Shown here one piece after another: positions 3,950 through 10,305 of a stretch of DNA of 10,305 bases. The position numbers and the translations under genes were made by a program. How positions within the stretch are numbered: position 1 is the first letter of the stretch; each line of letters begins with the position of its first letter. The stretch is from Massilia sp. (GTDB lineage Bacteria; Pseudomonadota; Gammaproteobacteria; Burkholderiales; Burkholderiaceae_D). Location: positions 1,127 to 11,431 of the forward strand of contig DNCF01000269.1 of the NCBI GenBank assembly GCA_003484545.1. The letters are read 5' to 3'. The notes below the pieces were generated by a model that was not told the origin of the DNA, made no database searches, and was given only the letters and a program-made list of their open reading frames with translations.

Positions 3950-6772
3950 ATGTTCCACATTAAATCACTCGAACTGGTCCACTGGGATTACTGGCAGCGG
4001 ATCAAGAACATCCCGCTCGACGCCAAGATCATCACCATCGCCGGCCAGAACGGCTCGGGCAAGACCACGCTGCTCGACGCGCTGCGCACCCTGTTCGGCC
4101 TCGATTGCTCGATGGGCCGCACTTATAAACACTATGCGCGCCACTCGGGCCAGCAAAGCGCCTGGCTGCGCGCCGTGGTCGACAACAAGCCGGTCGGCCG
4201 CCAGCTGTCGAACCGGCCGTTCCGCCATTCGGGCTTCTTCAGCGACGACGAAGTGACCCTGTTCTGCCAGGTGCAGAAGAACGGCGGCGACTGGAAGCGC
4301 CAGTACCTGATGCGACCGGGTAACGTCGAGATCGAGGAAGTCACCGAAGCCACCGACTGGCTGGGCGTGGAAAACTACCGGAAGCGCCTGGCCTCGGCCG
4401 GCCTGTCGCCGGCGATGTCGAAGGTGCTGGCCCTGGAGCAGGGCGAGACGGATAAACTGTGCGAATACGCGCCGCGCCAGCTGCTCGACCTGGTGTTCCA
4501 GGTTTTCGGCGACAAGGAAGTGCTGGACGCCTACGACGAAGCCAAGCGCCACCAGCGCGACACCGAGACCGAACTGAAGCGCTTCGAGGCGGAACTGGAA
4601 ACCTCGCGCATCAACCTGGAAGGCCTGCGCCTGCGCGTGGCCAACTACCACCAGTGGGAAGACCTGCACAAGGAAAAGCGCGCGCTGCGCGAAGAAGTGC
4701 TGCCCAGCCTCGAATACCACGAGGCGCGCGAAAAAGCCGCCGCGATGAGCCGCCACCTGCGCGAGCAGCGTAAGCCCATGCAGCAGGCCGACAGCCAGCT
4801 GGCCGAGAAGCGCCAGGCCCTGGCCGCCCAGCAGCGCGCGCTCACGGAAGCCCAGCAGCAGGAAACCCAGCTCGAGAAGGAAGGCACGGAACTGGCCGGC
4901 CGCCTGACGGCCATCAACCAGAAGATCAAACCGCTGGAAAACCTGCTCGAGCAGAAGGAACGCCTGCAGAAGCTGGCGGCGGACGCCGGCGCCGACATCG
5001 CGGAAGTCGCATCCCAGCTGGAAGAAAAGGAAGCGGAACTGGCGCGCCAGAAGGCGGCGCGCGAATCCGTCTCCGCGAAGATCGCCATCGAGATGCAGAC
5101 CATCTCGGCCCTGCAGGGCAAGAGCGCGATGCCGGAACCGGAAGCCCAGCGGCAAATGCGCCGCGCGCTGCGCGACGAAGGCATCCCGCACGCCATGCTG
5201 TCGGACATCGTCGAAGTGACGGATCCGAAATGGCAGGGCGCGGTCGAGGGTGTCCTTGGCGGCTACGCCTCGGTGGTGCTGCTCGAGCGCGCCAAGGATG
5301 CGCCGGCGGCCTACCGCCTGGCGGAGAAGGAACGCTATCGCCACTTCATCGTCCCGGACTGCATCGAAGCGCCGAAGATGAAGGACGACAGCCTGCTGTC
5401 GGTGGTGCACTTCTCGGCCCCGGCGCCGTCCTGGCTGATCGACCAGCTGGCGCGCATCGACCGCGTCGACTCGGTCGACGCCGGCTTCAAGTCCGGCTCG
5501 GACGAGTGGATCACGCCGGACGCCTACCACCGCGAACGCCGCGGCGGCCGCTCGCTGTACGTCGAGCCCTCGCGCTACCGTTTCGGCGCGGCCGGCAAAA
5601 CCCAGCGCCTGGAAGCGATCCAGAAGGCGCTCCCGGGCCTGGAAGCGAAGGAAGACGCGCTCACGCTCACCATCAGCAAGCTGGCAGCCGAAGTGGGCGC
5701 GCTGAAGGCACGCATCGCCGGCGTCGACGCGGCCAAGGAACTGGCGGCGCGCCAGGCCGAGTTCGAAGAAGCCCTGCGCAGCATTGCGCCGTTGAAGGCC
5801 GAGCGCCTGGAAGTGGGCGCGCGCCTGGGCGAACTGCAAACGCTGACCAAGAACGCGACGGTCGCGCGCACCCGCGCCGACACCGTGTGGCAGAACGCGC
5901 GCATGGCGCTGTCGGAAGCGGAAGCGGGCCTGCGCCTGAACCACCGCCGCCAGATCGAGCAGCGCGCCGAGCACGCCAAGGCGCTGCTGGAGATGCGCCG
6001 CGGCTGGCGCAGCATCCCGGCCGCCTGGAAGAATCCGGCACGGCGCGCGGCGCTGGTGTCCCAGCACCAGAACGCGCACCAGGTCAACCTGCGCCTCGGT
6101 TCGCTGGAACACGCGCTGGCGCGCGACGACTGGGAGCAGGATTCCACCGTCATCGACCAGTACGCGCGCCTGAACGAGCAGCTGGCCGGCCGCCAGAGCG
6201 AGACCGAGGAGCGCCGCTACCAGAACAACCGCGCGATCGAGGCCACGGCTAACGCGCGCGGCGCCTACATCGAGCGCCTGCGCTACACGATCAAGACCTA
6301 CTCGAAGAACATCAAGGAACTGGGCGAACTGGCCGGCATCGACGTCCAGGCCGACCCGGTGCGCCTGGAGAACGACGACGTGCAGCTGGCGCAGGCCGGC
6401 CTGCATGTGCGCTTCAAGTTCGACGGCAAGGACCAGATCGGCATGAACGACGGCGAAGCCTCCGGCGGCCAGCAGGTCATGAAGTCGCTGGTGCTCCTGA
6501 TCGGTTTGCTGAAATCGGAAGAGGGTTCCGGCGGCTTCGTCTTCATCGACGAACCCTTCGCGCACCTGGACATCCGCAACATCCAGCTGGTCGGCGAATT
6601 CCTGAAAAACACCGACGCCCAGTACCTGATGACGACGCCGCTGACCCACAACACCGACGTCTACGACCCTTCGGAGCTGACGCTCATCACGAGCAAGAAG
6701 AAGAAGGACGTGCAGTGGGCGCAGCCGATCTTCGTGCTGCAGAGAAGGAAGGAAGAGGCGAAAGCCGCGTAA
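3950..6772 (+). CDS. mksB: MksB-like SMC-type condensin ATPase
   Basis: This 940-residue SMC-like ATPase is the motor subunit that would form a dimeric DNA-embracing or loop-extruding complex with MksF and MksE. Domains in order: N-terminal head half with Walker A GQNGSGKTT (32-40); first coiled-coil arm from about 195 to 395 (Glu/Gln/Lys/Ala-rich heptads); a hinge-like globular part at about 405-560, recognisable by the D-I-V-E-V then W-Q-G-A-V-E-G-V-L-G-G-Y pattern; second arm at about 565-790; and C-terminal head half with ABC signature SGGQQ (838-842), Walker B FVFIDE (863-868) and the LD of the D-loop (873-874). All catalytic motifs are intact. The arms are much shorter than in canonical SMC or MukB, matching MksB/JetC proteins. 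The initial MFHIKSLELVHWDYW is the usual head beta-strand, supporting the ATG at 3950. No Toprim partner (MksG/JetD) follows. The terminator begins 6 bases after the stop. Confidence 0.88.
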   Translation: MFHIKSLELVHWDYWQRIKNIPLDAKIITIAGQNGSGKTTLLDALRTLFGLDCSMGRTYKHYARHSGQQSAWLRAVVDNKPVGRQLSNRPFRHSGFFSDDEVTLFCQVQKNGGDWKRQYLMRPGNVEIEEVTEATDWLGVENYRKRLASAGLSPAMSKVLALEQGETDKLCEYAPRQLLDLVFQVFGDKEVLDAYDEAKRHQRDTETELKRFEAELETSRINLEGLRLRVANYHQWEDLHKEKRALREEVLPSLEYHEAREKAAAMSRHLREQRKPMQQADSQLAEKRQALAAQQRALTEAQQQETQLEKEGTELAGRLTAINQKIKPLENLLEQKERLQKLAADAGADIAEVASQLEEKEAELARQKAARESVSAKIAIEMQTISALQGKSAMPEPEAQRQMRRALRDEGIPHAMLSDIVEVTDPKWQGAVEGVLGGYASVVLLERAKDAPAAYRLAEKERYRHFIVPDCIEAPKMKDDSLLSVVHFSAPAPSWLIDQLARIDRVDSVDAGFKSGSDEWITPDAYHRERRGGRSLYVEPSRYRFGAAGKTQRLEAIQKALPGLEAKEDALTLTISKLAAEVGALKARIAGVDAAKELAARQAEFEEALRSIAPLKAERLEVGARLGELQTLTKNATVARTRADTVWQNARMALSEAEAGLRLNHRRQIEQRAEHAKALLEMRRGWRSIPAAWKNPARRAALVSQHQNAHQVNLRLGSLEHALARDDWEQDSTVIDQYARLNEQLAGRQSETEERRYQNNRAIEATANARGAYIERLRYTIKTYSKNIKELGELAGIDVQADPVRLENDDVQLAQAGLHVRFKFDGKDQIGMNDGEASGGQQVMKSLVLLIGLLKSEEGSGGFVFIDEPFAHLDIRNIQLVGEFLKNTDAQYLMTTPLTHNTDVYDPSELTLITSKKKKDVQWAQPIFVLQRRKEEAKAA

Positions 6773-6777
6773 TGCAG

Positions 6778-6805
6778 AAGGGGCCCGATGGGCCCCTTTT
6801 TTGTT
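6778..6805 (+). terminator. Rho-independent terminator of the mks operon
   Basis: GGGGCCC (6780-6786), a GAT loop and GGGCCCC (6790-6796) form a perfect 7-bp G/C stem, extended by two A-T pairs and followed by TTTTTTGTTT. It begins 6 bases past the mksB stop, so the operon ends here as a three-gene unit. Confidence 0.92.
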
Positions 6806-6890
6806 TGTGGACGCGTTTCGTGAACGCAGATGGATGCGGTGGCGTGTCGCTCCTGTTTCGATCGGAACGCTGCTCCATCTGCTCATGCGT

Positions 6891-6985
6891 CCGCGTGGGC
6901 ACAGCGTGCCCACCCTACGGTCAACGCTCCGGTGCTAACGACAGATCAGCCGCGCCTCGTAGGGTGGGCACTCGTGCCCACGCGG
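6891..6985. repeat. Inverted pair of GTAG-headed REP-like palindromes (BIME-like)
   Basis: The left arm (6891-6919) is, in reverse complement, CGTAGGGTGGGCAC followed by a short loop and GTGCCCACGCGG. The right arm (6958-6985) reads CGTAGGGTGGGCAC, then TC, GTGCCCACGCGG. The two differ only in the few loop bases and are separated by 38 bases. Each arm is itself a palindrome (GTGGGCAC/GTGCCCAC) preceded by a GTAG tetranucleotide, the architecture of REP sequences mobilised by RAYT (TnpA_REP) transposases. Two REPs in opposite orientation make a BIME. No RAYT gene is in the window. The stretch from the terminator to 7077 holds nothing else I can identify. Confidence 0.7.
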
Positions 6986-7077
6986 TGCAGAGCGTGCGTC
7001 TATGCAACCCACGCGCATATCTGAATACGCCAGGGCTCACGCGCCCGCGCGAAAAAGCGTTCCCGCACCGTGAACGA

Positions 7078-7590
7078 TCAAGCCTTCTCGATCGCCTTGC
7101 GCAGTTTGCGCCGCCACAGCAGCAGCCCCACCGAATAGGTCACGAAGTACCCGGCCGTGAGCCCCACGCACAGCATGCTCAGCGGGCTCTCGGTGAAGCG
7201 CGGCGCCTGCGCGCCCGAGCCCTGCAGCGTGTACAGCTCGAAGCCGATGTAGAGCACGCGCGCGATCAGGACCATGGCCATCACGATCCCGAGCCGCATC
7301 GGCGGCGTGAAGAAATACCCCTCCTGGGTGTCCTCGTATCGGGTGCGGCGCAGGCCGACATTCCCCCAGAAGACCCCGAGCGCGGTGCCGGCCGCCAGCG
7401 CGCCCAGTTCCATCGGCCGCGCGAGCACTTCCGACAGCGGCACCAGGATCATCGCCCCGAACACCAGGATCCCTGTGTAGTGGCGCGACATGATCGAGCG
7501 CTGGCGCGCCATCTGCGTCTTCAGGCGCGCATAGATGCGCCACACGAGAATAGGAGTCAGGGCCAGCAGGGCGAGGGTGGTGATGTTCAT
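7078..7590 (-). CDS. CcdC/DUF1453-like integral membrane protein
   Basis: This is a 170-residue protein with about five predicted membrane helices: residues 3-20, 38-56, 61-79, 98-118 and 134-157. After helix 1 comes a basic loop (RLKTQMARQRS). Between helices 3 and 4 is the short motif GLRRTRYEDTQEGYFFTPP, which recalls CcdC-like/DUF1453 proteins (an aliphatic helix, then L-R-x-T-R-x-E, then a Y-x-x-T/P strand before the next helix). The C-terminus is basic (RRKLRKAIEKA), suggesting it faces the cytoplasm. The biochemical role of this family is not established. The frame continues upstream to a GTG at 7635, but the ATG at 7590 begins directly with the first membrane helix (MNITTLALLALTPILVW), so I prefer it. 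The Shine-Dalgarno there is weak (AAGG 11-12 bases upstream). It is divergent from the Pro-rich ORF. A GC-rich perfect inverted repeat, CCGCCG-GGC-CGGCGG (7635-7649), lies upstream. Confidence 0.75.
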   Translation of the reverse strand: MNITTLALLALTPILVWRIYARLKTQMARQRSIMSRHYTGILVFGAMILVPLSEVLARPMELGALAAGTALGVFWGNVGLRRTRYEDTQEGYFFTPPMRLGIVMAMVLIARVLYIGFELYTLQGSGAQAPRFTESPLSMLCVGLTAGYFVTYSVGLLLWRRKLRKAIEKA

Positions 7591-7730
7591 CGTGATGAAA
7601 GCCTTGGAATCGAAGCCGGCATTGTACGCGAGCACCGCCGGGCCGGCGGATCGGGCCGCCGCCAGGCGGGCGTCGGCCCTTGTCCTCCCATGCTAAGGTG
7701 TTAACTCCCGTAACCCAGGAGACCCCGAAC

Positions 7731-7898
7731 ATGATTCCAGTAACGCCGATGCCGGTCCGGTTCCACCGCGCCCCGGACCCGGTGCCGATCGAGGAACCGC
7801 AGCCCGAGCCCTTCGACGCGCCGCACCCGCACCACACCCCGGTCCACACGCCGCAGAACGAGGACCCGGTCCCCGATCCGAAGCCGAGCCTGCACTAA
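7731..7898 (+). CDS. Small proline- and histidine-rich protein, unknown function
   Basis: This is a 55-residue ORF with 17 prolines (31%) and six histidines. Prolines alternate with acidic, His or Val residues (for example D-P-V-P, E-P-Q-P-E-P, P-H-P-H-H-T-P), which predicts an extended, disordered polyproline-like chain. It has no signal peptide or membrane segment. AGGAG at 7717-7721, 9 bases before the ATG, is a good ribosome binding site and is the main reason to accept it and to prefer this start over an ATG further upstream at 7680. GC-rich sequence easily produces Pro-rich open frames, so conservation in relatives is needed to confirm it. It sits between divergent and downstream genes with no evident operon partner. 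Function is unknown. Metal binding by the His cluster or a protein-interaction peptide are only guesses. Confidence 0.5.
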   Translation: MIPVTPMPVRFHRAPDPVPIEEPQPEPFDAPHPHHTPVHTPQNEDPVPDPKPSLH

Positions 7899-7967
7899 CA
7901 GCCTGTCCCAGTAGCCAGGAGTGGGCAGGTGCGGTGATCGTTCGAGAGAATCCTGCCTCGATCGCCA

Positions 7968-7976
7968 TGCTACATT
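7968..7976 (+). promoter_or_regulatory. Candidate extended -10 promoter of the aspartyl-protease-like gene
   Basis: TGCTACATT combines the TG-n extended element with TACATT (four of six -10 consensus bases). The start would be near 7983 and no clear -35 is seen. It partly overlaps the palindrome at 7975-7989, as expected for a repressible promoter. Confidence 0.3.
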
Positions 7977-7989
7977 GTCGGCCCGACAA
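7975..7989. promoter_or_regulatory. Perfect palindrome upstream of the aspartyl-protease-like gene, candidate operator
   Basis: TTGTCGG-C-CCGACAA is a 15-base perfect inverted repeat with 7-base arms. It ends 20 bases before the ATG at 8010 and covers the start point predicted from the adjacent extended -10. Position and symmetry suit a dimeric repressor. It could instead be a leader hairpin masking translation. Confidence 0.4.
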
Positions 7990-8009
7990 CTGGAACATGG
8001 CCGAGATCG

Positions 8010-8927
8010 ATGCATGCGAGAACACGATTGCTGACCCTGCTGCTGGGAACGCTCATGAGCGCGCCGGCAGCGGCTGCGGAGCAGCACGGCGTCTTCCAGT
8101 GGTACGGCGCCAGGGTCGCACAGGTGATGGAGGAGCGGGCGGCCATGCTTTTCCCCGTCGAGATCGGGGGCGTGCACTGCATCATGCAGCTCGATACCGC
8201 CGCGGCGACATCCATGCTGTACCGCCCGCTGTTGTCGGAGGAGATCGTCCAGCGCCTGGCGTCGGCCGAACTGCGCGTCACCGGCAGCGCCGGCGCCCAC
8301 CTGACCCTACCGGCAGGCAGCATTTCCACGATCGACTTCGGAGCCGGCAGCGAGCGGCGCTGCGGCGCGGCGCACCCGGGAGCCCTGGTCGGCACTTTGG
8401 GCAACGATGTCTTCAAGGACAGCGCGCTGCTCCTGGACCTCAAGAAAGGCAGCTTCGACCTCCTCGACGCGGCGCAGATACGGCGCGAGAGCGCCGGCAT
8501 GGACGCGCTGCGGTTCGTGCCCGATCCCGCGCTGCGCGGCCTGCCCGTCGTCACGCTGACCGACGAAGCCGGCAACAAGCGGCGCATGCTGGTCGATACC
8601 GGTTCCGCGCCGATCACCGCCGTCCTGTATTACCTGGACGACTGGCGCCGCATCACCGGACAGCAGGATCTGTCGAAGCTGGAAGGCATGGAAGTAACCC
8701 GCTGGGGCAAGCCGGCCCTGTGTTACCAGGCACCGGCGCAAGTCGCGCTGTCGACCGAGGTCGTCCAGGTCCGGCGCGGCGACAGCATCTACTATTGCGA
8801 CTTCATGAGCGACGCCGTCCAGGAAAATAATCCGGTCCAGGGCATGCTGGGCATGAAACCCTTCGGCGCCGCGACTGTCGTGTTCGACTTCAGCGCGAAC
8901 ATGCTGCGCGTGCGCCAGGCGGACTAA
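8010..8927 (+). CDS. Exported protein with two tandem aspartyl-protease-like (retropepsin-type) halves
   Basis: This 305-residue protein has a signal peptide (HARTRLLTLLLGTLMSAPAAAA, cut near residue 23), so it is periplasmic or secreted. The sequence is an internal duplication. Half 1 has L-D-T-A at 61-64 and L-G-N-D then L-L-D-L-K-K-G-S-F at 130-149. Half 2 has V-D-T-G-S at 195-199 and L-G-M then V-F-D-F-S-A-N-M-L at 280-299. D-T-G-S followed by a hydrophobic strand and a later L-G-x-D/aliphatic-D element is the pattern of retropepsin-like bacterial aspartyl proteases. Two such halves in one chain recall the bilobal pepsin plan. The first half lacks the canonical Gly after D-T (D62-T63-A64), so it may be impaired, leaving D196 as the main catalytic candidate. 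There are four cysteines after the signal (57, 118, 238, 263). The Shine-Dalgarno is weak. Protease activity is an inference. A pseudoenzyme or ligand-binding role is possible. Confidence 0.72.
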   Translation: MHARTRLLTLLLGTLMSAPAAAAEQHGVFQWYGARVAQVMEERAAMLFPVEIGGVHCIMQLDTAAATSMLYRPLLSEEIVQRLASAELRVTGSAGAHLTLPAGSISTIDFGAGSERRCGAAHPGALVGTLGNDVFKDSALLLDLKKGSFDLLDAAQIRRESAGMDALRFVPDPALRGLPVVTLTDEAGNKRRMLVDTGSAPITAVLYYLDDWRRITGQQDLSKLEGMEVTRWGKPALCYQAPAQVALSTEVVQVRRGDSIYYCDFMSDAVQENNPVQGMLGMKPFGAATVVFDFSANMLRVRQAD

Positions 8928-8976
8928 GGGCGGGGCTGGGGGCAGGAACTGGCAGGGAGTGCGTAGCAGGAGCAGC

Positions 8977-9006
8977 GGGACCGGGTCGCTTGCGCATCCC
9001 GGTCCC
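8977..9006. terminator. Hairpin between convergent genes
   Basis: GGGACCGGG (8977-8985) and CCCGGTCCC (8998-9006) form a perfect 9-bp stem with a 12-base loop. It lies 49 bases after the stop of the protease-like gene and 8 bases beyond the tamB stop. Neither strand has a T-tract, so it is at best a bidirectional pausing or 3'-end-protecting hairpin, not a classical rho-independent terminator. Confidence 0.45.
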
Positions 9007-9014
9007 CATGGCGC

Positions 9015-9833
9015 TCAGTCGAACGCCCACGCATACAGCACATCCAGCGCCGTATTCGTGCCGGTCTGGAACTGCAGCGTCCAGCGCGGGTTCAGCTTGT
9101 AGCGCAGGCGCACCAGGCTCGAGGCCGTGGTCGCGCCCTGCTCGAAGCTCAGGTAGGCGCGCGAGGAAATCCGCTTGCCGACCGTGACCACGGTGTTGGC
9201 CAGGCCCTCGGCATCGCCGTTGCGGTTTTGCGCCAGGCCGAGTTCGTCCACGCCGAGCGAATTGGCCAGCTTGGTGGTGATGCCGCCGGTGCCGCCTTTA
9301 CCGCCGAGCAGGGCGCCGGCCGCCGCGCTCAGCACGTCCTTCTCGTTGCCGCTCGTGCCTTCCATGCCATGGCCCAGCACCAGCCAGGACAGTTTTTCGC
9401 TGTCCGGCACGGTCGGCGTCGACACCAGGCGCGCCTGCGGCGACTGCGCCGTGCCGCGCACCTGCACGCCCGCCTCGACGTTGGTTTCGCTCAGCTGGGT
9501 GCCTTCCGGCTGCTTGCGCACCGCGAGCACGTCGAGCGACGGATTGTCGTAGCGGCCGTTGAAGGTCAATACGCCGCGGTCGATGGTCAGCTTCTGGCCG
9601 TAGGCGGCGTAGGTGCCGCTCGCGACCCGGATGGTGCCGTTCACGCGCGGGTCGCCAGTGCCGACCATGCGCAGGCGCACGCTGCCCGCCAGGTAGGCAT
9701 CGATGCCGAGGCCGCGCAGATGGAAGTCGTCGCCAAGGTCGGCCGCGAGATTCACGCTCAGGGGCACTTCCGCTTCCTTCTTCTGCGCCGGCGCCGGCGC
9801 GCCGCGGCCCAGCACGATCACGTCGTCGGACAT
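9015..9833 (-). CDS. tamB: TamB C-terminal region, 5' part missing at a junction
   Basis: This region codes for 272 residues that read as the C-terminal part of TamB, the inner-membrane-anchored, beta-helical partner of the outer-membrane protein TamA in envelope lipid transport and outer-membrane protein assembly. Recognisable elements are S-D-D-V-I-V-L-G-R at the start of the homologous part, [19 protein letters not shown] (about 23-41), [21 protein letters not shown] in two pieces (about 73-93), the G-x-A-x-x-P beta-strand stretch, and a C-terminus ending in aromatic beta-strands (W-T-L-Q-F then [10 protein letters not shown]). Full TamB proteins exceed 1000 residues. Here everything upstream of S-D-D-V is replaced. 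The open frame continues past 9833 to 10040, but that extension is the antisense of the + strand RbbA gene. The ATG at 9833 coincides with the junction and has no ribosome binding site, so expression from it is doubtful. It is either a pseudogene made by rearrangement or an assembly artefact. Confidence 0.85.
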   Translation of the reverse strand: MSDDVIVLGRGAPAPAQKKEAEVPLSVNLAADLGDDFHLRGLGIDAYLAGSVRLRMVGTGDPRVNGTIRVASGTYAAYGQKLTIDRGVLTFNGRYDNPSLDVLAVRKQPEGTQLSETNVEAGVQVRGTAQSPQARLVSTPTVPDSEKLSWLVLGHGMEGTSGNEKDVLSAAAGALLGGKGGTGGITTKLANSLGVDELGLAQNRNGDAEGLANTVVTVGKRISSRAYLSFEQGATTASSLVRLRYKLNPRWTLQFQTGTNTALDVLYAWAFD

Positions 9834-10305
9834 GGAATACGGCAAGACGCGCGCGCTGGACGGGCTCACGCTCGAGCTCCCGGCCGGTGGCGTGGCCGGG
9901 TTGATCGGACCGGACGGCGTCGGCAAATCGACCCTGCTCGCCCTTCTGTCCGGCGCGCGCCGGCTGCAGCAGGGCCGCATCGAGGTGCTCGGCGGCGACA
10001 TGGCGCAGAAGCGCCACCGCGACCGCGTCTGTCCGCGCATCGCCTACATGCCGCAGGGCCTCGGCAAGAACCTGTACCCGACCTTGTCGGTCGAGGAGAA
10101 CCTGCAGTTCTTCGGGCGCCTGTTCGGGCACGACGCCACCGAGCGCCGCCGCCGCATCGACCAGCTGACGCGCGGCACCGGCCTGCATCCTTTTCTGGCG
10201 CGGCCCGCCGGCAAGCTGTCGGGCGGCATGAAGCAGAAACTGGGCCTGTGCTGCGCCCTGATCCACGATCCGGACCTGCTGATCCTGGACGAGCCGACCA
10301 CCGGC
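9832..10305 (+). CDS. rbbA: RbbA-like ABC ATPase, N-terminal domain, partial at both ends
   Basis: 158 residues are open to the window edge. They read as the first nucleotide-binding domain of RbbA (YhiH), a ribosome-associated ATPase fused to an ABC transporter-type membrane part. Walker A is G-P-D-G-V-G-K-S-T (26-34), with the Asp typical of this family. [38 protein letters not shown], the signature LSGGMKQK (129-136) and Walker [11 protein letters not shown] (149-158) follow. YGKTRALDG is the usual beginning of the domain. RbbA normally has about 20 residues before YGKT, including the first beta-strand of the ABC fold, which are absent here. Upstream of M1 the sequence is antisense tamB. 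The ATG at 9832 is the only start codon in the open frame and has no Shine-Dalgarno, so it is probably accidental. The frame is open back to 9697. The right end is cut by the window. Confidence 0.82.
   Translation, partial: MEYGKTRALDGLTLELPAGGVAGLIGPDGVGKSTLLALLSGARRLQQGRIEVLGGDMAQKRHRDRVCPRIAYMPQGLGKNLYPTLSVEENLQFFGRLFGHDATERRRRIDQLTRGTGLHPFLARPAGKLSGGMKQKLGLCCALIHDPDLLILDEPTTG

Noticed and set aside
1864..6772. Complete Wadjet (JetABCD) anti-plasmid system
   Set aside because: No JetD/MksG Toprim gene is present. A terminator closes the operon right after the SMC gene and the next gene is on the other strand.
3965..6913. 982-codon open frame on the - strand
   Set aside because: It is antisense to mksB, has low-complexity Leu/Gln/Arg/Val composition and no family features. 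The + strand frame has all SMC motifs.
6891..6985. CRISPR or terminator interpretation of the inverted repeats
   Set aside because: There are only two units in opposite orientation, with no spacer array or T-tract. The GTAG-headed palindrome fits REP elements better.
7591..7635. GTG start 15 codons upstream for the membrane protein
   Set aside because: The extension is not membrane-like and no Shine-Dalgarno precedes the GTG. The ATG at 7590 begins directly with the first helix.
9834..10040. N-terminal extension of the tamB frame to 10040
   Set aside because: It is antisense of the RbbA Walker A region, and its residues bear no resemblance to TamB.

Overview
The window is GC-rich DNA (roughly 64% by eye). 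Its gene content suggests an Oxalobacteraceae-type betaproteobacterium of the Massilia/Telluria/Janthinobacterium group. This placement is inferred from protein style, GC-rich codon use and a REP-like repeat, not from a marker gene.

Left edge (1-1493): the 3' end of a DUF3108-family gene on the + strand converges on three tandem paralogous genes on the - strand. Each paralog encodes a 61-63 residue secreted peptide with an almost invariant signal peptide and six cysteines in a conserved spacing. They share a short sequence box and a Shine-Dalgarno site just upstream of each start, and hairpins lie between and after them. I do not recognise this family.

Intergenic 1494-1863: an AT-rich patch with a near-palindrome, then a candidate extended -10 promoter and a structured leader that drive the next operon.

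Centre (1864-6772): a tight three-gene operon in the order kleisin (MksF-like), small winged-helix subunit (MksE-like), SMC-type ATPase (MksB-like). It is closed by a strong rho-independent terminator. No MksG/JetD (Toprim) gene follows, so this looks like a bare MksBEF condensin for chromosome organisation and not a four-gene Wadjet plasmid-defence system.

6778-8927: the terminator, an inverted pair of GTAG-headed REP-like palindromes, a five-helix CcdC/DUF1453-type membrane protein (- strand), a 55-residue proline-rich small ORF (+), and an exported protein with two tandem aspartyl-protease-like halves (+) preceded by a palindrome.

Right edge (8928-10305): a tamB C-terminal coding region on the - strand is abruptly joined, within a few bases around 9831-9837, to the N-terminal ATPase region of an RbbA-like ABC protein on the + strand. 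Both genes lose their 5' ends at that point. It is either a genomic rearrangement breakpoint or an assembly chimera.

The most original content is the six-cysteine peptide triplet. The tamB/rbbA junction is the point most in need of a reality check.
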